64,000 bases of DNA, taken from the NCBI RefSeq assembly GCF_014645815.1, contig NZ_BMML01000016.1:124001-188000 (forward strand). Direction: 5' to 3'. Position numbers and translations under genes: made by a program. Shown here piece after piece: positions 33,114 to 41,192 of this stretch; position 1 is the first letter of the stretch; every line of letters begins with the position of its first letter. The notes beneath the pieces were generated by a model, which worked only from the letters and a program-made list of their open reading frames with translations, was not told the origin of the DNA and did no database searches. The stretch comes from Streptomyces fuscichromogenes (lineage in GTDB: Bacteria > Actinomycetota > Actinomycetes > Streptomycetales > Streptomycetaceae).

Positions 33114-33524
33114 CTACGCGTTCGACCAGCCGCGCTCGCAGAGCACGAGCCGGTATCCGTCCGGGTCCTCGATCGTGACACCCCAGCGGTTCCAGTACGG
33201 GTTGGGCGACGGCACCCGCTTCCCGCCGTGCTCCTCCAGCCGGGCGACCAGTTCATCCGGCACCGGACCGTCCAGGTAGACGACCAGCAGGTCCTCCTCG
33301 GTGGGCCGGGGCTCGACGGGCCCGGCGGGCTCGTGGACCAGCTCCAGATGCCAGCCGGCGTCCGGCCAGCCCACCATCAGCAGGTCGTGCTCACCGGGTT
33401 CCGGCCCGCCCTCGGCCCGCCACACCACACCGAGCCCCAGCCCGCGCACCCAGAAGCGCTCGGCCGCCGCCAGGTCCCTGGAGGGCCGGGCGACGCGGAT
33501 GTGACTACGGCCGTTGACGGGCAT
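33114..33524 (-). CDS. VOC-superfamily protein
   Basis: A 136-residue glyoxalase-like protein. It opens SHIRVARPSRDLAAAERFWV, the usual first strand and helix with a His at a metal position, and ends WGVTIEDPDGYRLVLCERGW, the typical final strand with Glu. The central PEPGEHDLLMVGWPDAGWHLELVHE adds another His/Glu pair. It is probably co-transcribed with the second VOC gene 45 bp downstream. Function beyond small-molecule binding or metal-dependent chemistry is unknown. Confidence 0.82.
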   Translation of the reverse strand: MPVNGRSHIRVARPSRDLAAAERFWVRGLGLGVVWRAEGGPEPGEHDLLMVGWPDAGWHLELVHEPAGPVEPRPTEEDLLVVYLDGPVPDELVARLEEHGGKRVPSPNPYWNRWGVTIEDPDGYRLVLCERGWSNA

Positions 33525-33646
33525 CGTGACCTCTTCCTGAGCTGCCGTTTCCTCTTCGGCAGCCTAGGTCTCCGAGCCGCGCGGGGCCATCGGCCGATCG
33601 CCCTGGGTCACGGGTCCTAGGCCCCGCCGCCGCACCGCTCCCGCCG

Positions 33647-34072
33647 TCAGGCCCGCGGGATGCCGTAGGCCCGCTCCACCCGCAGCCGCAGCACCAGGCG
33701 GCGGTCGCGGACCATCGCGGCGCGGTAGTCGTCCCAGTCGGGATGCTCGCCGCGGACGTCGCGGTAGAGGCGGATGAGCTCCTCCACGGTCGCGTCGTAG
33801 GGGTCCTCGGCGACCGGTGAGAGTTCGGCGGTGCCCTCGGCGACCGTGTAGGCCCAGCGGTCCGGGCTGGTCACGTGGTACGAGGCGCGGGGGTCACGGC
33901 GCAGGTTGCGGGTCTTGGCGCGGTCGTCGGTGATCGAGACGCGCACGGTCCGCTCGTCGGGGTAGTACGCGTGGTTGACGTTGGACAGCTGGGGGCGGCC
34001 GTCGCTCCTGAGGGTGACCAGCACCCCGTCGTGGACTTCGGAGAGCAGCTTCAGAAGAGCGTCCTGGGTCAT
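33647..34072 (-). CDS. PPOX-class (split beta-barrel, probably F420-dependent) oxidoreductase
   Basis: A 141-residue flavin- or F420-binding split-barrel protein. Visible landmarks are GVLVTLRSDGRPQLSNVNHAY, VRVSITDDRAKTRNLRRDPR and YTVAEGTAELSPV, as in the actinobacterial F420-dependent PPOX class. The start at 34072 gives MTQDALLKLL, usual for the group, but ATG codons at 34105 (with GGGAG upstream) and 34120 are in frame. It is divergent from a TetR gene and shares a 27-bp palindrome, so it is probably repressed by that regulator. The physiological substrate is unknown. Confidence 0.83.
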   Translation of the reverse strand: MTQDALLKLLSEVHDGVLVTLRSDGRPQLSNVNHAYYPDERTVRVSITDDRAKTRNLRRDPRASYHVTSPDRWAYTVAEGTAELSPVAEDPYDATVEELIRLYRDVRGEHPDWDDYRAAMVRDRRLVLRLRVERAYGIPRA

Positions 34073-34129
34073 GTCGGGTGCAACCCCGCCCGACCCCTCG
34101 GGCATTCCCGCCACTCCCATCCCGTAGTC

Positions 34130-34156
34130 ACTGTCTACGCCCTCCTGGTAGACAGT
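34130..34156. promoter_or_regulatory. perfect 9-bp inverted repeat operator between PPOX and TetR genes
   Basis: ACTGTCTAC (34130-34138) and GTAGACAGT (34148-34156) are exact complements separated by nine bases. The right arm contains TAGACA, which fits a -10 box six bases before the TetR ATG at 34161. A repressor bound here would cover the TetR promoter and the upstream region of the divergent gene. Confidence 0.75.
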
Positions 34157-34160
34157 GTCC

Positions 34161-34736
34161 ATGACTGAGTCCGACACGAGTCTGCGGGACCGGCTGGTCG
34201 ACGTCGGCGCGGAGCTGGTGGCCGCCGAGGGCGCACAGGCGCTGACCCTGCGGGAGATCGCCCGCCGCGCGGGGGTCTCGCACGGGGCGCCCCGCCGCTG
34301 GTTCCCCACCCATCTCGAACTGCTCTCGGCCATCGCCCGCCGGGGCTTCACCGAGCTGGCCGGACGCGCGGAGGCCGCACTGGGCGACGGTACCGCGGCG
34401 CCGGGCGCACAAGTCGCCGCGCTGGCCCGGGTGTACCTGGAGTTCGCCCGGGACAACTCGGGCATGTATCAGCTGATGTTCCGTCATGACCTGCTGGAGA
34501 GCGGCCACCTGCGGCTGCGGGAGACCAGCCTGCCGCTGTTCGGGCTGCTCGCCGACCTGGTCGGCCGGGCCCGCCCCGGCGTGGACGCACGGCTCGTCGC
34601 GGGCGCCCTGTGGGCGAACCTGCACGGCATCGCCCAGCTGTGGGCCTGGGGCAGCCTCCGACTCGCCACCGGGGCCGACGACCTGGGGCCGCTGCTGGAC
34701 GCGACGCTGGACGCCCATCTGGGGGCCGGGCGGTGA
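34161..34736 (+). CDS. TetR-family regulator with WHG domain
   Basis: A 191-residue regulator. The helix-turn-helix reads LTLREIARRAGVSHGAPRRWF (about residues 31-51), and the C-terminal half has LWANLHGIAQLWAW, the WHG-domain motif. The ATG at 34161 is preferred over the GTG at 34155; with no ribosome binding site and a -10-like TAGACA six bases upstream, the mRNA may be leaderless. The stop overlaps the GTG of a decayed MFS exporter gene, so it originally formed a regulator-exporter pair. It probably binds the palindrome covering its own promoter. Confidence 0.85.
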   Translation: MTESDTSLRDRLVDVGAELVAAEGAQALTLREIARRAGVSHGAPRRWFPTHLELLSAIARRGFTELAGRAEAALGDGTAAPGAQVAALARVYLEFARDNSGMYQLMFRHDLLESGHLRLRETSLPLFGLLADLVGRARPGVDARLVAGALWANLHGIAQLWAWGSLRLATGADDLGPLLDATLDAHLGAGR

Positions 34737-35295
34737 ACCGGCGGCCGGCACTGACGAGCAGCGTGGCGGGCGCCGTGGTCGTCGCGCTGGACGGCACCGT
34801 CCTCACGGTCGCCCAGCCCACTGCGCAGAGGGAGTCTCGGCGACCGGTACGGGCAGCGGCGCGTGTCCGGGCTCGGCATGCTGGGCTTCGGCGCCGCCTC
34901 CGCCGGCATCGGGCTCGCGCCCGGGATCGGCTGGGTGATCGGACTGCGGGCGGCCCGGCGCGGTCGCGCTGTACGGCGGGTTCGCGCTGCTGGGCGCCGG
35001 GTTCGGCACGGTGCCGGTGGCGGCGACACACGTCGTCGTACGGCAGGCGGACGTCGGGACGGCCGGGGTGGCGGGCGGGTCGCAGCAGACCGCGCTCAAC
35101 GTCGGGCCGGCGCTCGGGGTGGCCGTGGCGGGCGCTCTGATGGGCTCCGGGACCGGAGAACCCCTGCTCGCGATGGCGTTCCTGGCCGTGCTCGGCGTGG
35201 CGGCGGCGCGGTGGCTCCCCGGCGCCTCTTCTATAGCGTCCGTCACACCGCACGTGGATGAGCGGGACCGTTCCCCTCATCCTGCGCGACGATGA
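34733..35295 (+). pseudogene. decayed DHA2-family MFS drug exporter
   Basis: Fragments of one exporter appear in order but in different frames. The GTG start overlaps the TetR stop and gives NRRPALTSSVAGAVVVALDG then TVLTVAQPT, the normal N-terminus. A jump follows to SGLGMLGFGAASAGIGLAPG and IGWVIGLR in another frame, then to LYGGFALLGAGFGTVPVAAT and QQTALNVGPALGVAVAGALMG in a third. About 190 codons remain of the usual 450 or so, so internal deletions and frameshifts have destroyed the gene. The regulator upstream is intact. Confidence 0.85.
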
Positions 35296-35342
35296 GGTCC
35301 GAGGTCGGACCGCACCGCGGACGACACGACCGGAGGAGAGCG

Positions 35343-36566
35343 ATGGCACAGCTGCGACAGGAAGTCGACCCCAGTGAGGTCGGGCTGGACGTGAAGGCGC
35401 TGGACCGCCTCGACCAGCACTTCGCCCACTACGTCGACGAAGGGCGCCTGCCCGGCTACCTGGTGGCCGTGGCTCGCGGCGGCCGGGTCGCCCACCTCAC
35501 CGCTCAGGGCCACCGCGACCGCGCGGCCGGACTGCCGGTCGAGGCGGACACCATCTGGCGGATCTACTCCATGACCAAGCCGGTCACCGCGGTCGCCGTG
35601 CTGCTGCTCATGGAGGACGGGCTGCTGTCGCTGGACGACCCGGTCGACCGCTTCCTGCCCGAGTTCGCCTCCCCCCGGGTCCATGTGTCCGGCTCCGGCG
35701 ACGACATGGTGACCCGGCCGGCCGACGGCCCGATCCGGATCCGTCATCTGCTCACCCACACCGCCGGGTTGACCTTCGCCTTCTACCACACGCACCCGGT
35801 GGACGCCCGGTACCGCGAGGCGGGCCTGGAGTTCTCGGTGCCGGCGGGCGCGGACCTCGCCGAGACGATGGCGGTGTACGCCCGCATGCCGCTCCAGTTC
35901 GAGCCGGGCACCCAGTGGAACTACTCCGTCGGCTTCAACGTGCTCAGCCGGGTCATCGAGGTGGTCTCCGGGCAGCGGCTCGACGAGTTCTTCGCCGACC
36001 GGATCTTCCGGCCGCTCGGCATGCCGGACGCGGGCCTGCACATCGTGCCGGAACAGGCCGACCGGCTCTCGGAGTTGTACGGCGAGACAGAGGGCGGCGG
36101 CATCGAGGCGATCCCCGGCCTGCCGTTGCGCGGCCGCCCCCGCTTCCTGTCCGGCAGCGGCGGCCTGGCGGCGACGGCGTACGACTACCACCGGTTCGCG
36201 GAGATGCTGCGCCGGGGCGGCGAACTGGACGGCGTCCGGCTGCTGTCCGCGGCGTCGGTGAGGCTGCTCGCCGGCAACCACCTGCCCGGCGGGGCCGATC
36301 TGCGGACCTTCGGCGCCCCGGTGCACCGCGAACCCGGCAACGACGGGCTCGGCTTCGGCCTGGGCGTCTCCGTGGTGATCGACCCGGACCGCACCCTCGC
36401 CCCGAGCAGCGCCGGCACCTACGGCTGGACCGGCGCGGCCACCACCGCGTTCTGGGTGGACCCCGCCCACGACCTGACCGTGCAGTTCCACACCCAGGTG
36501 CGGCCGAAGACCCTGAAGGTCTTCCCGGAGCTGCGCCGGCTGGTCCACGAGTCGATCCTGGACTGA
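35343..36566 (+). CDS. serine hydrolase, beta-lactamase/esterase family (EstB-like)
   Basis: A 407-residue class C beta-lactamase-fold hydrolase. The nucleophile motif SMTK (Ser76-Lys79) follows IWRIY, and the second motif is in WNYSVGFNVLSRVIE. No signal peptide is seen, so it is probably cytoplasmic. Such proteins are esterases or D-amino acid peptidases more often than true beta-lactamases. The ATG at 35343 is preceded by GGAGGAG at ideal spacing. The gene stands alone after the MFS remnant and faces the flavoprotein gene with only 23 bp between stops. Confidence 0.87.
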   Translation: MAQLRQEVDPSEVGLDVKALDRLDQHFAHYVDEGRLPGYLVAVARGGRVAHLTAQGHRDRAAGLPVEADTIWRIYSMTKPVTAVAVLLLMEDGLLSLDDPVDRFLPEFASPRVHVSGSGDDMVTRPADGPIRIRHLLTHTAGLTFAFYHTHPVDARYREAGLEFSVPAGADLAETMAVYARMPLQFEPGTQWNYSVGFNVLSRVIEVVSGQRLDEFFADRIFRPLGMPDAGLHIVPEQADRLSELYGETEGGGIEAIPGLPLRGRPRFLSGSGGLAATAYDYHRFAEMLRRGGELDGVRLLSAASVRLLAGNHLPGGADLRTFGAPVHREPGNDGLGFGLGVSVVIDPDRTLAPSSAGTYGWTGAATTAFWVDPAHDLTVQFHTQVRPKTLKVFPELRRLVHESILD

Positions 36567-36589
36567 GCTTCATGCGAACGGGCGCCGGG

Positions 36590-37735
36590 TCAGACCAGGT
36601 TGGTCTCCGGGCGCGGGGCGTCGGCCGCGAACCGGCCGGCGCCGAGCGGGCGGACGTCCAGGAAGGGGACGCGCCCCAGGTAGAGGTCGCGGACCACCTC
36701 GCCGACGGCCGGTGCCTGGAGGAAGCCATGGCCGGAGAACCCGGTGGCGTACAGGAACCGGGAGACCGCAGGCGCCTCGCCGATCAGGGCGTTGTGGTCC
36801 GGGGTGTTCTCGTACAGACCCGCCCAGCCGCCGGTGCGGCGCAGGTCGAGCAGGGCCGGGGCGCGGCGTTCCATCGCGGCGTACAGGCGCGGGATCCAGC
36901 GGTCGTGGGTGTCGGTGGCGAAGCCGGGCCGCTCGTCGGGGTCGGACATGCCGAGCAGCAGGCCGGGGCCCTCGGCGTGGAAGTACAGGCTGGTCGTGAA
37001 GTCGATCGTCATGGGGAGCGCCGGCGGCAGCCCCGGGACCGGCTCGGTCACCGCGATCTGGCGGCGCAGCGGCTGCACCGGTAAGTCCACTCCGGCCATC
37101 GCACCGACCGCCCGCGACCAGGCGCCGGCCGCGCAGATCACCGTGTCGGTGGCGATCCGGCCGAGGGTGGTGTGCACGGCGGTGAGGTACCCGCCGTCCC
37201 GTTCGATGCCGGTGACCTCGGTGTGGCGCAGGACGCGGGCGCCGTGGGCGCGGGCGGCGGCCGCGTAGCCGTGCACGACGGACTCGGGAGTGCAGTGGCC
37301 GTCGTCCGGGGAGTACGCGGCGGCCAGCAGTCCGTCGGTGGTGATCAGCGGGGAGAGCCGGGCCGCCTCTTTCGGGGTGAGCATCCGGCTGGGCACGCCC
37401 AGATGGTTCTGGAGCCGGACACCCGCCTCGAAGGAGGCGACCTCCTCGGGGGTGGAGAGCAGGAAGAGGTAACCGACCCGGTGCAGCCCGATGTCGTACC
37501 CGATCTCCTGCCCGAAGCGGGCGAAGGCCTCTAAGCTGCGTGCGCCCAGCTGGATGTTGAGCTCGTCGGAGAACTGGGCGCGCACCCCGCCCGCTGCCTT
37601 CGAGGTGGATCCGGCGGCGAGTTCGTCGCGTTCGACGAGGACGACGTCACGGACGCCCGCACTCGCCAGGTGCCAGGCGATGCTGGTGCCCATCACCCCG
37701 CCGCCGATGATCACGACCTGGGCCCGGAGATTCAC
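36590..37735 (-). CDS. FAD-dependent amine/N-methyl amino acid oxidase-like protein (DAO/SoxB family)
   Basis: A 381-residue flavoprotein of the D-amino acid oxidase/sarcosine oxidase beta family. The FAD-binding start is VVIIGGGVMGTSIAWHLASA, followed by GSTSKAAGGVRAQFSDELN, typical of SoxB-like proteins; the C-terminal GFSGHGFLQAPAVGE contacts flavin in relatives. It probably oxidises a C-N bond of an amino acid or amine with release of H2O2. The GTG start lies one base after the stop of the cyclohydrolase gene, so both are one transcriptional unit. That link makes it part of the proposed FAPy-derived pathway, though a separate catabolic role is possible. Confidence 0.85.
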   Translation of the reverse strand: MNLRAQVVIIGGGVMGTSIAWHLASAGVRDVVLVERDELAAGSTSKAAGGVRAQFSDELNIQLGARSLEAFARFGQEIGYDIGLHRVGYLFLLSTPEEVASFEAGVRLQNHLGVPSRMLTPKEAARLSPLITTDGLLAAAYSPDDGHCTPESVVHGYAAAARAHGARVLRHTEVTGIERDGGYLTAVHTTLGRIATDTVICAAGAWSRAVGAMAGVDLPVQPLRRQIAVTEPVPGLPPALPMTIDFTTSLYFHAEGPGLLLGMSDPDERPGFATDTHDRWIPRLYAAMERRAPALLDLRRTGGWAGLYENTPDHNALIGEAPAVSRFLYATGFSGHGFLQAPAVGEVVRDLYLGRVPFLDVRPLGAGRFAADAPRPETNLV

Positions 37736-37736
37736 C

Positions 37737-38396
37737 TCAGGACCAGTGCGCCACGGCGTCCAGGTGGGGCAGCACGTGGTCCAGCCGCTCACGCTTGGTG
37801 CGCAGGTAGGTGATGTTGTTCTCGCACGGCTCGATCAGCAGCGGGACCGTTTCGGCGACGTCGATGCCGTGCCGTTCCAAGGACTCGCGCTTGCGCGGGT
37901 TGTTGGACATCAGGCGGACCGAACGCACCCCGAGGTCGCTCAGGATGCCGGCCGCGACCCCGTAGTCACGGGCGTCGACGGGCAGGCCGAGCGCGAGGTT
38001 CGCCTCCACCGTGTCCAGGCCCTCCGCCTGCAGCGCCATCGCCCGCAGCTTGCCGAGCAGGCCGATGCCGCGGCCCTCGTGCCCCCGCAGGTAGACGACG
38101 ATGCCGCTGCCTTCGGCGACGACCGCGCGCAGTGCGGCGGCCAGCTGGTCACCGCACTCGCAGTGCTGGGAGCCGAACGCGTCCCCGGTCAGGCACTCGG
38201 AGTGCAGCCGGGTCAGCACCCGGTCGCTGTCGATGTCCCCGTAGACCAGGGCCACTTGCTCGTCACCGCGGTCGTGGTCCAGGTAGCCGACCGCCTGGAA
38301 TTTCCCGTACACGGTGGGCAGCGGTGCATTTACGACGCGTTCCACGCCCGAACGCCGTGGGGACTTCGTGCCGAGGACGCCGATGTTTTCTGTCAT
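37737..38396 (-). CDS. GTP cyclohydrolase II homologue with Met at the Tyr105-equivalent position (predicted FAPy-forming)
   Basis: A 219-residue GTP cyclohydrolase II-family enzyme. The zinc ligands Cys68, Cys79 and Cys81 are present in HSECLTGD and HCECGDQ, and the phosphate-binding HEGRGIGL and SNNPRK segments follow. In canonical enzymes the next helix reads RAYALQ, with the Tyr (105 in E. coli) needed to remove the formyl group. Here it reads RAMALQ, with Met120. From memory, the S. coelicolor paralogue SCO6655 has this Met and releases the formamidopyrimidine FAPy instead of the riboflavin precursor. ATG at 38396 starts MTENIGVLG. The gene is divergent from a creatininase-family gene, 38 bp apart. 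Confidence 0.88.
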   Translation of the reverse strand: MTENIGVLGTKSPRRSGVERVVNAPLPTVYGKFQAVGYLDHDRGDEQVALVYGDIDSDRVLTRLHSECLTGDAFGSQHCECGDQLAAALRAVVAEGSGIVVYLRGHEGRGIGLLGKLRAMALQAEGLDTVEANLALGLPVDARDYGVAAGILSDLGVRSVRLMSNNPRKRESLERHGIDVAETVPLLIEPCENNITYLRTKRERLDHVLPHLDAVAHWS

Positions 38397-38434
38397 GATC
38401 TGATTCCTAAGCAGAGACGAAAGGCCGTGAAAAG

Positions 38435-39193
38435 ATGAGTGGTTCGGGCGCGCGTACGTCGGCGTACGGTTTGTTGCCGGCGGACACCACGGAAGAGGTA
38501 CGGACCAGGGGGGCGAGCGTTTCAACACAGGTCGCCGTCCTTCCCGTCGGGAGCTTCGAGCAGCACGGCCGCTACCTTCCGCTCGCGACGGACACCCTCG
38601 TCGCCTGTGCCGTGGCCCGGGAGATCGCCGCCGGGTACCCGGTGCACCTGCTGCCGCCGGTGACGGTCTCCTGCTCGCACGAGCACGCCGCCTGGCCGGG
38701 GACCGTCAGCATCTCCGCGGTGACGCTGCACGCCGTGGTGACCGACATCGCCGCCTCGCTGCGCCGCTCGGGCGTCGAGGCGCTGGTCGTGGTCAACGGC
38801 CACGGCGGCAACTACGTGCTGGGCAACGTCGTGCAGGAGGCGTCCGCGCGCGGCGAGCGGCTGGCGCTGTACCCGGCCGCGGAGGACTGGGAGGCGGCGC
38901 TCACGAGGGCCGGGGTGGAGACCTCGGCGCTCACCGACATGCATGCCGGAGAAATCGAGACCTCCATTCTGCTGCACGCTCATCCCGAATTGGTCCGCCC
39001 TGGTTACGAGTCCGCCGATTTCACCGCTGACGACCGTCGTCATCTCCTCACCCTGGGAATGTCCGCCTATACCGAGTCGGGCGTCATCGGCCGTCCTTCC
39101 CTGGGGTCCGCGGAAAAGGGGAAGGAACTCCTGTCGAGCCTCGCGGATTCCTTCGGCGCGATTTTCGAACTGCTCACCGCGGGGCGGGAGTAG
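38435..39193 (+). CDS. creatininase-family amidohydrolase (candidate FAPy deformylase)
   Basis: A 252-residue metal-dependent amidohydrolase. The pattern Glu42-x-His44-x8-Asp53 in GSFEQHGRYLPLATDT matches the first three creatininase ligands; NGHGGN (His123) and HAGEIET (His170, Glu173, Glu175) supply the rest. The archaeal enzyme ArfB, which hydrolyses the formyl group of FAPy, belongs to this family. Because the gene is head to head with a probable FAPy-forming cyclohydrolase, FAPy or a FAPy derivative is the best substrate guess. MftE of mycofactocin synthesis is also in the family, but no other mycofactocin gene is here. The 3' end overlaps the convergent membrane-protein gene by 127 bp. 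Confidence 0.83.
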   Translation: MSGSGARTSAYGLLPADTTEEVRTRGASVSTQVAVLPVGSFEQHGRYLPLATDTLVACAVAREIAAGYPVHLLPPVTVSCSHEHAAWPGTVSISAVTLHAVVTDIAASLRRSGVEALVVVNGHGGNYVLGNVVQEASARGERLALYPAAEDWEAALTRAGVETSALTDMHAGEIETSILLHAHPELVRPGYESADFTADDRRHLLTLGMSAYTESGVIGRPSLGSAEKGKELLSSLADSFGAIFELLTAGRE

Positions 39194-40173
39194 CGCAGTC
39201 CCGCGTACCAGCGGACGACCAGCACCACCAGGCCGGGCAGGGCCGCCACGAAGCTGAGGACGCCGTAGACCACGGCGGTGGCGAAGCCGCTGTCCGCGCC
39301 GAGGCCCGCCGCGGCGAACGCCCAGGCGGTGACGCCCTCCCGGGGGCCCCAGCCACCGACGTTCAGCGGCAGGCCCATGGCGACCAGGGCGAGGACGGCG
39401 ATCGGCACGAGGACCGCCACGGACGCGGCCGAGCCCGCGACCCGGGCGGCCACCACGAACATCCCCACGTGTCCGGCGAGGATGGCCGCCGAGGACAGTG
39501 CGACACCCGGCCCGTTGCGCCGCGACAGCAGGGCCCGGCGGGCCTCGCCGAGGGTGGCGCGCAGGGCGCCGCCGCGCTTGCCCCGCGACTTGTTCATACG
39601 GACGGCGAGCACGATCGCGCACGCGCCGGCCACCCCGGCCGCCGCCAGCGGGGCGAAGCTGCGCACGTCGTCACGGACCGGCGAGGGCAGGATCAGCAGG
39701 GCGCCCGCGCCGAACACGGTCAACGCGATCTGCCCCGCGGTGCGTTCGAGGACGACGGCGCGGACCCCGCGCCCGATGTCGCCCTCGCTCTGCCCGTGCC
39801 GGACCGCCCGGTGCACGTCGCCGAGGACCCCGCCGGGCAGGGCCGCGTTCAGGAACAGCGCCCGGTAGTAGTCGCCGACCGCGGGTCCGAGCGGGAGCCG
39901 CAGCCCGAGACTGCGGGCCACCAACTGCCAGCGCCAGGCGCTGAGCACGGTCGTGACCGCGCCGACCGCCAGGCCGATGACCAGCGTCGGGGTGTCGATC
40001 CGGCGCAGTCCGTCGAGGAAGACGCCGGTGCCGAGCCGCCACAGCAGCACGGCGATGATGGCGGCTCCGGCGAGGGTGCCCAGGTGGGTGCGGAGGGCCC
40101 GGAGGCTCAGGCGCCGGGGCACGGCGAGCGGCGCGACGGGCGCGCTCTCCCGGACCAGGGTGGGGGTGCTCAT
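39067..40173 (-). CDS. flippase-like membrane protein (LPG-synthase transmembrane/UPF0104 family)
   Basis: A 368-residue integral membrane protein with about eight hydrophobic segments. Landmarks are WRWQLVARSLGLRLPLG, DYYRALFLNAALPGGVLGDVHRA and MGLPLNVGGWGPREG, characteristic of the AglD/lysylphosphatidylglycerol-synthase transmembrane family. Members act on lipid-linked substrates, either as transferases or flippases. The start overlaps the end of the upstream methyltransferase gene by four bases. The final 40 or so residues lie antisense to the creatininase gene and look like a non-conserved tail (RLDRSSFPFSADPREG). In this cluster it may move or modify a lipid-linked product. Confidence 0.82.
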   Translation of the reverse strand: MSTPTLVRESAPVAPLAVPRRLSLRALRTHLGTLAGAAIIAVLLWRLGTGVFLDGLRRIDTPTLVIGLAVGAVTTVLSAWRWQLVARSLGLRLPLGPAVGDYYRALFLNAALPGGVLGDVHRAVRHGQSEGDIGRGVRAVVLERTAGQIALTVFGAGALLILPSPVRDDVRSFAPLAAAGVAGACAIVLAVRMNKSRGKRGGALRATLGEARRALLSRRNGPGVALSSAAILAGHVGMFVVAARVAGSAASVAVLVPIAVLALVAMGLPLNVGGWGPREGVTAWAFAAAGLGADSGFATAVVYGVLSFVAALPGLVVLVVRWYAGLRYSRPAVSSSKIAPKESARLDRSSFPFSADPREGRPMTPDSV

Positions 40174-41192
40174 GAGGCGCCTCCGGTCGGCCGGGCGAGC
40201 GCGAGCAGGTCGCTGTGGTGCACGACGACCCGCAGTTCACCGGCCGCGTTGGCGGCGAGCCGCTCGGCGAGATAGGCCTCGGCGCGCTCGGCCAGTTCCG
40301 GACGCTGCTCGACGGCGGCGCCGACCCAGCCGCGCAGCCACTGCTCGGTGAGCGCCTTCTCGTCGGGGCCGAGCCGCCACGCGCTGGGGTGCACCTTCAC
40401 GGTGGCGCCCCGGTCGGCGAACGCCTCGCAGGCGGCCGTGACCGCGTCCGGGCCGAGCATCCCGCCGCGCCGCTGGTGGGCGTTGAACGCCTCGGCGAGC
40501 TCCGTGTCCAGCGGGTGGGAGGGGGTCAGCTCGACCCGCCCGGCGACCGACAGGGTGAGCAGCGCGGGGCAGCCGGCCCCGGCGCAGGCCGCGGCGAGGG
40601 TGTCGACCTCCTCCCGGGTGAGCACGTCCAGCAGGGCGGAGGCGGTCACCAGGGAGGCGCCGATCAGCGCGTCCGGGGTGAGCCGGGCGACGTCACCGCG
40701 GCGGGTCTCCACCGTGACCCGGCTGCCGTCGGCGGCCGCGCGGGGCGAGGCCACGGCGGCGAAGTGCAGCAGGTAGGGGTCGCGGTCGTGCAGGACCCAG
40801 TGCTGGGCGCCGTCCAGGCGGGGCGCCAGCCAGCGGCCCATGGAACCGGTGCCGCAGCCCAGGTCGTGCACGACCACGCCGCCGGCCTTGCCGGGGAGGT
40901 TGGCCAGCCGGATCCGCAGCGGGTCCAGCAGGTCGTGCGCCCGGGCGGCCGCGTCCGCGCTCTCCCGCAGCTCCAGCCACTCGGGGGCGTACCGCGGCGG
41001 TTCCTCGGGACCGGCCTCACGCAGCCGTACGGTGGCCCGCTCGCCCGGACGCACGACGGGACCCGCCCCGGCGATCACCCCGGAGGGCGCCTCTTCGCGT
41101 TCTCGTCCCACTCCTGCATCCGTAACATCCGTCGGTCCCGGCTGCGCGGGGATCGCGCCGACCGGAGTAGTGGTGGTGGTCTCGCTGGTCAT
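40170..41192 (-). CDS. class I SAM-dependent methyltransferase
   Basis: A 340-residue cytoplasmic protein. After a disordered Thr/Pro-rich N-terminus of about 55 residues, the SAM motif VVHDLGCGTGSMGRWLAP lies near residue 108, the acidic motif II is VLHDRDPYLL, and SLVTASALLDVL matches motif IV. It overlaps neighbouring genes by four bases on both sides, so it belongs to a coupled four-gene unit with the pterin-synthase homologue, the glycosyltransferase and the membrane protein. The acceptor is unknown; a nucleobase-derived intermediate or sugar is plausible given the cluster. Confidence 0.85.
   Translation of the reverse strand: MTSETTTTTPVGAIPAQPGPTDVTDAGVGREREEAPSGVIAGAGPVVRPGERATVRLREAGPEEPPRYAPEWLELRESADAAARAHDLLDPLRIRLANLPGKAGGVVVHDLGCGTGSMGRWLAPRLDGAQHWVLHDRDPYLLHFAAVASPRAAADGSRVTVETRRGDVARLTPDALIGASLVTASALLDVLTREEVDTLAAACAGAGCPALLTLSVAGRVELTPSHPLDTELAEAFNAHQRRGGMLGPDAVTAACEAFADRGATVKVHPSAWRLGPDEKALTEQWLRGWVGAAVEQRPELAERAEAYLAERLAANAAGELRVVVHHSDLLALARPTGGAS

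Noticed and set aside
35343..36566. True beta-lactamase resistance gene
   Set aside because: It has SxxK but no signal peptide; its features fit the EstB-like esterase branch.
37737..38396. Housekeeping riboflavin GTP cyclohydrolase II
   Set aside because: Met120 replaces the Tyr needed for the normal product, and no ribB/ribD/ribE/ribH genes are adjacent.
38435..39193. Mycofactocin-system creatininase (MftE)
   Set aside because: No mftA precursor, radical SAM MftC or MftD gene is present; the divergent cyclohydrolase suggests another substrate.
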